Shown here in pieces: positions 59,513-64,000 of a stretch of 64,000 bases of DNA; within the stretch, counting starts at the first letter, position 1; each line of letters begins with the position of its first letter. This DNA comes from RBG-13-68-16 sp041494245 (GTDB lineage: Bacteria > Acidobacteriota > Thermoanaerobaculia > Thermoanaerobaculales > Thermoanaerobaculaceae): contig JBGQAK010000015.1 in NCBI GenBank assembly GCA_041494245.1, forward strand, positions 34,380-98,379. The letters are read 5' to 3'. Below the pieces are notes generated by a model. It was not told where the DNA came from and made no database searches. It saw only the letters and a list, made by a program, of their open reading frames with translations. The translations under genes and the position numbers were made by a program.

Positions 59513-59950
59513 GCTCCGCCCGGCTGAGCGCCCGCGCCCTTTCTTCCCCTGGGGGCTCAGCGGCCTGGACCGCGGCTCCCAGCGGTAGCGCGCGAGGTCG
59601 AGCGTCTCGTTGAGACGAAACTCAACACCCTCCGCCTCGAGGAGTGCTCGCTGCATCCCGGGCGGCAGGTCGCCGCGTCGCTCGGTCGAGCAGCCGCCGG
59701 AGGCGTTCACCACCCGGTGCCAGGGAACATCGTCCGGGCAAGAGTGCATCGCCCAGCCAACGGCCTTCGGGGAGAGAAGGTGGCCCAGGAGGCCGGCGAT
59801 CTGCCCGTAGGTCATCACCCGCCCGCGCGGGATGGTCCGGACGAGGGTGTAGACAACCTCCCAGGCGCTGCGCCGCGGCGCCTGGACCTCGCCGTGGAGG
59901 CGGGTTGGTTGGGCCGACCTGGACCTCGGTCGTGAGCCCGATCCTGCCAT
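59510..59950 (-). CDS. Alkyltransferase-like (ATL) protein, MGMT family
   Basis: 146 residues. The MGMT C-terminal domain with helix-turn-helix (VMTYGQIAGLLG) and the active-site loop, but the alkyl-accepting motif PCHRVV reads PWHRVVN: Trp replaces the cysteine. This is the mark of ATL proteins, which bind O6-alkylguanine without repairing it and mark it for nucleotide excision repair. There is a polar 20-residue N-terminal extension and a basic C-terminal tail (KKGRGRSAGRS). ATG with GGAG about 9 nt upstream and a TAGGAT box at 59971-59976. Confidence 0.9.
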   Translation of the reverse strand: MAGSGSRPRSRSAQPTRLHGEVQAPRRSAWEVVYTLVRTIPRGRVMTYGQIAGLLGHLLSPKAVGWAMHSCPDDVPWHRVVNASGGCSTERRGDLPPGMQRALLEAEGVEFRLNETLDLARYRWEPRSRPLSPQGKKGRGRSAGRS

Positions 59951-60015
59951 GCGGTCTCTCCACCGGGACCATCCTAGCAGCGCGCGGCACGACGTCCCAC
60001 GAGAGCCTCGACGTC

Positions 60016-60711
60016 TTAGACAGGAGCCTGAACGATGTGCTTCGCCGCCTTCTTCTTCGGGAAGTTGTCGTGGTACCGCACCTGCCAGGCCTGCTCGATG
60101 TGGCGCCGCTCGTGCGCCGCCAGATACATGAACATCTCCAGGAGGTTGAGGCTGAACAGCGGCCACCCCGGAGGGGTCACCTTGATCTTCGACAGGTCCA
60201 TTCCGTTGGCGGAGTTCATCAAGTCGTTGACCCGACGGTGGAGGTCGAGGAGCCCCGGGAGCACGACGTTGATCGACTGGCCCCGCGGCGGCACGTGGCG
60301 TTTGGGCGAACGCCACCTCTTCCTGACGGGTGGTTCAGTTCCCTTGATGAACCAGCGGCCGAGCCAGGTGACCTTGAAAGGGCCCCACGAGAAGAGGCTG
60401 CGGCTTCGCGCCTGGTTGATCGCCTTGTCGAGGGCCGGGAGGAGGTCGGACCCCTGGAGGTGGAGGTGCAGGAGGCACTCCGCGATCGACCAGCGGTTGG
60501 AAAACGGCCTCCAGGTGAACTGCTCTTCGGCGATCCCGTTCGTGAGCTCCTTAGCCTGGCGGCTGAGCGCCTCGAACTCACGCTGGATCTTCTCGAGCTG
60601 CGGGATCAGCGCCGGCATCTTGCCCCCCGGCTGCCCGGGAACCTGGCGGTCGCGGTCCGGCCTCAGCGCGAACAGGTCGCTTCCCTCGGACTTCTTCCTC
60701 GCGTCGTCCAT
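60016..60711 (-). CDS. DinB-like (DUF664/DinB_2) family protein
   Basis: 231 residues. The core (45-225) is a four-helix DinB bundle: FTWRPFSNRWSIAECLLHLHLQGSD and YLAAHERRHIEQAWQVR supply the metal-binding histidines typical of the family. Members include thiol-S-transferases (bacillithiol or mycothiol); others are unknown. The N-terminal 30 residues are polar and may not be translated; an ATG at 60618 would give a 200-residue protein. No obvious operon partner; the ATL gene is 65 nt further on. Confidence 0.8.
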   Translation of the reverse strand: MDDARKKSEGSDLFALRPDRDRQVPGQPGGKMPALIPQLEKIQREFEALSRQAKELTNGIAEEQFTWRPFSNRWSIAECLLHLHLQGSDLLPALDKAINQARSRSLFSWGPFKVTWLGRWFIKGTEPPVRKRWRSPKRHVPPRGQSINVVLPGLLDLHRRVNDLMNSANGMDLSKIKVTPPGWPLFSLNLLEMFMYLAAHERRHIEQAWQVRYHDNFPKKKAAKHIVQAPV

Positions 60712-60849
60712 CCCACTCTGTCCCCCCCGGTCCCCCGACACGGGACCCGGGGCGCAACGCCCACGTCACGGCAGGTTGATTCTACCCTTCCGTGGGCGGA
60801 ACGTCACGTCCTGCAAGTTCGGTCGCCATCCTGCGAGATCGTGACCGCG

Positions 60850-60855
60850 TAGAAT
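60850..60855 (+). promoter_or_regulatory. -10 box TAGAAT of the nuclease-helicase gene (leaderless)
   Basis: TAGAAT ends 7 nt before the GTG at 60863, with GCCTGCG between. The ATG at 60854 overlaps the -10 itself and so cannot be in the transcript from this promoter; this decides the start. Confidence 0.5.
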
Positions 60856-60862
60856 GCCTGCG

Positions 60863-63277
60863 GTGGCGGTCCGCATCGACCTCGAAAAGCGCCAGGTCGT
60901 CTGCTCCGTGCACGATCTCCTCCCGGAGTCGTTGCGCGGTGGGCTGGGTGCCCCTGGCGAGGGGCTCGCCCGCCTTTCGGTGGGCGCCGAGCTGCACCGC
61001 GTCGTGCAGGGCCAGCGTCACGCCGATGACCGCCACTACACCAGCGAGGTCCCGGTCGACGTCACCTTCACGATCGACGGCTGGGAGCTGCGCATCCTGG
61101 GCCGAGCCGACGGCATGACCCGAGACGCCGGCGGGAGGGCCGTCCTGGAGGAGATCAAGACCCTCCACTTCCGCACCGAGCTCCACCACCTTTTCGCACA
61201 CGAGCGCATGGAGCGCTACCGCTGGCAGGCCCGCATCTACGCCTGCTGCCTCTTTCCACAGGGTGATGCCACGGCGCGCCTCGTTCTGGTGGACCTCGGC
61301 GGCGAGACGCACCGGTCCGAGGAGGTGCCCTGGTCTCCGGAAGAGGTCCAGACCTACCTGCGGGCCCGTCTGCACGCCCTGGTTGCCGCGGAGCGGGCAC
61401 GCGAGCTCACCCGGGCGACCTGGCGCGCCGCCGCGGAGGAGCTGGCGTTCCCGTTCCCCGCCCCGAGGCCGGTCCAGGACGAGGCGATGGGGGCGGTGGT
61501 GGCCGCGCTCGAGTCGGGCAGGCACCTTCTGCTGGCGGCTCCCACGGGCGTTGGCAAGACGGTCGCCGCCCTCTACCCTGCCGTGAAGCTGGCGCTCGCC
61601 ACCGGCCGGCGCGTCGCCTTCCTCACCGCAAAGACCATGCAGCAGCAGCTCGCCGTGCAGACGCTGGCGTCCATGCAGCAGGGGGGGTGGCGCTCGATTC
61701 AGATCCGCGCCAAGGCCAAGATGTGCGCGAACCGCGAGGTCATCTGCCACGAAGAGTTCTGCCTGCACGCCCGCGAGTACGGCAGCAAGCTGGCCGAACG
61801 CGGGGTGCTGCCGACGCTCCTGGCCGGCTCGAGCCACCTCGACCCGGACCGGATCTACGAGGTCGCCCACGCGGCCGAAGTCTGCCCGTTCGAGGTCTCG
61901 CTCGAGCTGCTCCGCGAGACCAGCGCGGTGGTGTGCGACTACAACTACGTCTTCGACCCGGCCATCGCGCTGTTCGGCCTCGCGGAGGAGGGCGCCCTCG
62001 AGGACACGTTCCTGATCGTGGACGAGGCCCACAACCTGGTGGACCGGGCACGCGAGTACTACTCCCCGCGGCTCACCCGCGCGGCCGTGCAGGCGGCGCG
62101 CGGGGTGGTCGAGGGGCACCGGCAGAAGGTGTGCCGCGAGCTGGACGGCCTCTTCGGCGAGCTCGACCAACTCATCGCGGGCCAGGTCGCGCAGGCCCTC
62201 GGCTCCCGTGAGGGCAGCAGCCGGTTGGCGCTCGAGCCTGGCCCGCTCGTCGAGTTCCGCATCGCCCTCGATGCGCAGGTCGCTCCGTACTTCACCTTCA
62301 AGCGCAACGCCGAGCTCTGGCTCTCGAGAGACCCCGTGCTGGACGTCCTGCTTTCCCTGGCCCGGGTGACCGACCTGCTCGAGGACGGCGGGCGGGAGCT
62401 TGTTCCCCTGGCCGAGCGCGCGCCGGCCGGGGCCGAGGGCGAGGCGCTGCGGATCTTCTGCCTGGACGCCTCCCGCTTCACCGGGGCCGTCGTGGAACGC
62501 AGCGCGGGCTGCGTTGCGATGTCGGCGACCCTGGAGCCGTTCGAGTTCTACCAGGAGCTGCTGGGCTTCCACCCCGACCGCACCGAGGCGCTCTCGCTCC
62601 CCTCCCCGTTCCCGCGCGAGCACCGCCTGATCGTGGCAGTGGACGAGGTGGACACGACGTACCGCGCGAGGCCCCGCTGGTACGGCCGGATCGCGGAGCT
62701 GGTCGCCGAGCTGGCGCCGCCGGAACGCAACGCGCTCGTGCTCTTCCCGTCCTACGCGTTCCTGCAGGAGGTGGCGACGCGCCTGGTGGCTCCCGGCCAC
62801 CGGGTCGAGGTGCAGCGGGCGGACGATTCGGACAGGATGCGGGCCGAGATGCTCGCGCGCCTGCGCGCCAACCACGAACCCGTGCTGCTGCTTGCCGTCC
62901 TGGGCGGGGTCTTCGCCGAGGGGGTGGACTACCCCGGCGAGATGCTCTCGGAGGTGGTCGTCGTCTCGCCTGCCCTGCCCCAGGTCGGCACCGAGCGCGA
63001 GCTGCTCAAGGACTACTTCCAGGACCGCTACGAGCGCGGCTTCGAGTACGCCTACCTCATCCCGGGCATGACGCGGGTGATCCAGGCGGCCGGGAGACTC
63101 ATCCGCTCGGCCGAGGACCGCGGGGTTATCGCGTTGGTGTGCAGGCGCTTCCTCGCCGAACCCTACTCCTCCCTGCTACCGCACGACTGGACCGGCGGCG
63201 ACCCTGCCTCGCTCCACCGGGAGGACCCTGCAGCCGAGGTCCGGGCCTTCTTTGACGCCCTTGGCGCCGGTTCGTGA
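60863..63277 (+). CDS. PD-(D/E)XK nuclease fused to an XPD/DinG-type iron-sulfur helicase
   Basis: 804 residues. N-terminal domain (1-170) has a RecB/Cas4-like nuclease motif: GRADGMTRDAGGRAVLEEIKT (Asp, then Glu-x-Lys) and RWQARIYACCL. The rest is a superfamily 2 helicase of the Rad3/XPD/DinG type: Walker A APTGVGKTVAAL, four cysteines (KMCANREVICHEEFC and EVCPFEV) for a 4Fe-4S cluster, DEAH box VDEAHNLVDRA, SATLEPF and the C-terminal QAAGRLIRSAEDRG. It should unwind DNA 5'-3' and cut ends. Role in repair is likely. Starts at GTG by the -10 box; the CBS gene follows after 41 nt. Confidence 0.9.
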   Translation: MAVRIDLEKRQVVCSVHDLLPESLRGGLGAPGEGLARLSVGAELHRVVQGQRHADDRHYTSEVPVDVTFTIDGWELRILGRADGMTRDAGGRAVLEEIKTLHFRTELHHLFAHERMERYRWQARIYACCLFPQGDATARLVLVDLGGETHRSEEVPWSPEEVQTYLRARLHALVAAERARELTRATWRAAAEELAFPFPAPRPVQDEAMGAVVAALESGRHLLLAAPTGVGKTVAALYPAVKLALATGRRVAFLTAKTMQQQLAVQTLASMQQGGWRSIQIRAKAKMCANREVICHEEFCLHAREYGSKLAERGVLPTLLAGSSHLDPDRIYEVAHAAEVCPFEVSLELLRETSAVVCDYNYVFDPAIALFGLAEEGALEDTFLIVDEAHNLVDRAREYYSPRLTRAAVQAARGVVEGHRQKVCRELDGLFGELDQLIAGQVAQALGSREGSSRLALEPGPLVEFRIALDAQVAPYFTFKRNAELWLSRDPVLDVLLSLARVTDLLEDGGRELVPLAERAPAGAEGEALRIFCLDASRFTGAVVERSAGCVAMSATLEPFEFYQELLGFHPDRTEALSLPSPFPREHRLIVAVDEVDTTYRARPRWYGRIAELVAELAPPERNALVLFPSYAFLQEVATRLVAPGHRVEVQRADDSDRMRAEMLARLRANHEPVLLLAVLGGVFAEGVDYPGEMLSEVVVVSPALPQVGTERELLKDYFQDRYERGFEYAYLIPGMTRVIQAAGRLIRSAEDRGVIALVCRRFLAEPYSSLLPHDWTGGDPASLHREDPAAEVRAFFDALGAGS

Positions 63278-63283
63278 TACCTT
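63275..63283 (+). promoter_or_regulatory. Extended -10 TGATACCTT for the CBS gene
   Basis: TGA plus TACCTT is an extended -10 that overlaps the helicase stop codon. Transcription would start near 63290, with about 28 nt of leader including GGGGAAAAG before the ATG. Confidence 0.5.
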
Positions 63284-63318
63284 TTGCGCAGGACAGCTTG
63301 CGCCGCCGGGGGGAAAAG

Positions 63319-63759
63319 ATGGACACGATTTCGCACATTCTCAAGGACAAGGGGGGCGACGTCCACCACACCGGGCCGGACATCACGGTCCTGCGCGCGG
63401 TGGAGATGATGTGCGCCGTGCGGGTCGGTGCGCTCATGGTGTGCCAGGAGGGAAAGCCGATCGGCATGTTCACGGAGCGCGATCTCATGACACGCGTGAT
63501 CCTGGCCGGCCGCGACCCCGAGAAGACCAGGGTCGAGGAGGTCATGTCGAGGGACGTCGTCTACGTCGAGCCCTCGACCCGCGCCGAGGAGGCCATGGCG
63601 GTGATGACGGAGCGCCGGTGCCGCCACCTGCCGGTGGTGTCCGAAGGCAAGGTCATCGGCATGATCTCGATCGGCGACCTGGTCCGCTGGATCAGCCGCA
63701 ACCAGGAGTTCCACATCCGCGCGCTCGAGGACTACATCACCGGGAAGTACCCGGGCTAG
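63319..63759 (+). CDS. CBS-domain pair protein
   Basis: 146 residues made of two CBS motifs: DITVLRAVEMMCAVRVGALMVCQEGKPIGMFTERDLMTRVI and STRAEEAMAVMTERRCRHLPVVSEGKVIGMISIGDLVRWI. Such a Bateman module usually binds adenosine nucleotides and regulates a partner. No attached enzyme domain is present. ATG chosen with GGGGAAAAG upstream. The partner cannot be told from the helicase neighbour. The 241 nt after it hold only the inverted repeat. Confidence 0.93.
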   Translation: MDTISHILKDKGGDVHHTGPDITVLRAVEMMCAVRVGALMVCQEGKPIGMFTERDLMTRVILAGRDPEKTRVEEVMSRDVVYVEPSTRAEEAMAVMTERRCRHLPVVSEGKVIGMISIGDLVRWISRNQEFHIRALEDYITGKYPG

Positions 63760-63789
63760 GAGCCCGTCCGAGTAATCGGGTGCGGTCGC

Positions 63790-63978
63790 GTTACGAGCGC
63801 CGCGGGGCCAGATGCAAGGCGCCGCGACGAAGGCGATGCTCCCCCATCGACAAGGAGCGGCAACGCAGCAGATGGCCCCGCGCCGCCGTAACCCTCCGGG
63901 CGCAGGGGTGTTGCGGGCGCATGCTGCGTTGCTCGTCGGCCACGATGCTCCAGCATCGCCTGCCTCCTCGCGCCTTGC
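63790..63978. repeat. Large nested imperfect inverted repeat at window end
   Basis: Two arms of about 60 bp (63814-63872 and 63919-63978) read as imperfect reverse complements: GCAAGGCG and GGCGATGCT near one side, CAACGCAGCA near the other. A smaller inverted pair flanks the first arm, GTTACGAGCGCCGCGGGGCCA (63790-63810, longest run GCCGCGGGGCCA) versus TGGCCCCGCGCCGCCGTAAC (63872-63892). No transposase or target duplication is seen. It may be a REP/MITE-like intergenic element or a structured RNA; the sequence continues past the window. Confidence 0.6.
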
Positions 63979-64000
63979 CTGCGCCTCGCAAGCCCCCTGC

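Noticed and set aside
60854..60862. ATG start for the helicase gene
   Set aside because: It overlaps the TAGAAT box; transcription would begin at the GTG downstream. Still possible if another promoter is used.
1..64000. tRNA or rRNA genes, prophage, insertion sequences, toxin-antitoxin or defence islands
   Set aside because: Read on both strands; no matching hallmark sequence or gene was seen. XerD is the chromosomal type, not a phage integrase context.

Overview
This is a high-GC, densely packed bacterial chromosome segment. The Tol-Pal system, an MlaD-type lipid-transport protein, OmpA-like lipoproteins and a small outer-membrane barrel show a two-membrane cell. A GWxTD/von Willebrand A secreted protein, a second von Willebrand A protein and HEAT plus HD-GYP neighbours suggest Acidobacteriota (perhaps a Thermoanaerobaculia-like lineage). 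That placement is inference from gene content, not a phylogeny. I see no tRNA, rRNA, CRISPR array, prophage or insertion sequence; nearly everything is housekeeping or envelope biology.

Layout. 1-4955 (+): tail of an MlaD-family gene, radA, a HEAT-repeat protein and an HD-GYP-like protein. 4971-30289 (-): a 25-kb run of genes on one strand. Inside it, valS to the aminopeptidase P gene (27042 down to 12320) is an unbroken 13-gene chain with overlaps or gaps of at most 14 nt (valS-birA-coaX-unknown-rlmD-comEC-miaA-hfq-TPR lipoprotein-Crp regulator-pgsA-AI-2E transporter fusion-pepP). alr-larB-aroB lie upstream, and nadA, an aromatic amino acid decarboxylase, a secreted peptidase, a MidA-like methyltransferase and a secreted VWA protein lie downstream. 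30348-43231: mixed strands, with a DUF5924/DUF2914 membrane protein, tpx, a putative prenyl-flavin chaperone, a B12-binding mutase subunit, an OPT transporter whose 5' end carries an in-frame stop, envelope proteins, a TlpA thioredoxin, an acyl-CoA dehydrogenase plus acetate kinase, and an hpt-ridA-yqeB operon. 43294-53669 (+): an unknown protein, an FHA-RDD membrane protein, the complete tolQ-tolR-tonB/tolA-tolB-pal-cpoB set, rpsT, purC and an EF-G paralogue. 53670-54623: the only long stretch without an intact gene; it holds a terminator, two decayed gene fragments and the structured leader of a cold-shock gene. 54898-60711 (-): nuoB-nuoCD-nuoI without the rest of complex I, a lytic transglycosylase, xerD, an alkyltransferase-like protein and a DinB-fold protein. 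60863-64000 (+): a nuclease-helicase fusion, a CBS protein and a large inverted repeat at the window edge.

The most interesting signals are regulatory. At least nine genes have a TAnnnT -10 box ending 6-8 nt before the start codon, so transcription should begin at or next to the start codon (leaderless mRNAs); this pattern also fixes several start codons. In two cases the TAG stop of the preceding gene forms the first half of TAGAAT. The cold-shock gene has a 150-nt leader containing a textbook intrinsic terminator between promoter and start codon, which suggests attenuation or antitermination. The OPT transporter has a good promoter, Shine-Dalgarno and ATG followed ten codons later by TAA, after which the conserved frame continues. 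I found no clearly new multi-gene defence or metabolic system.
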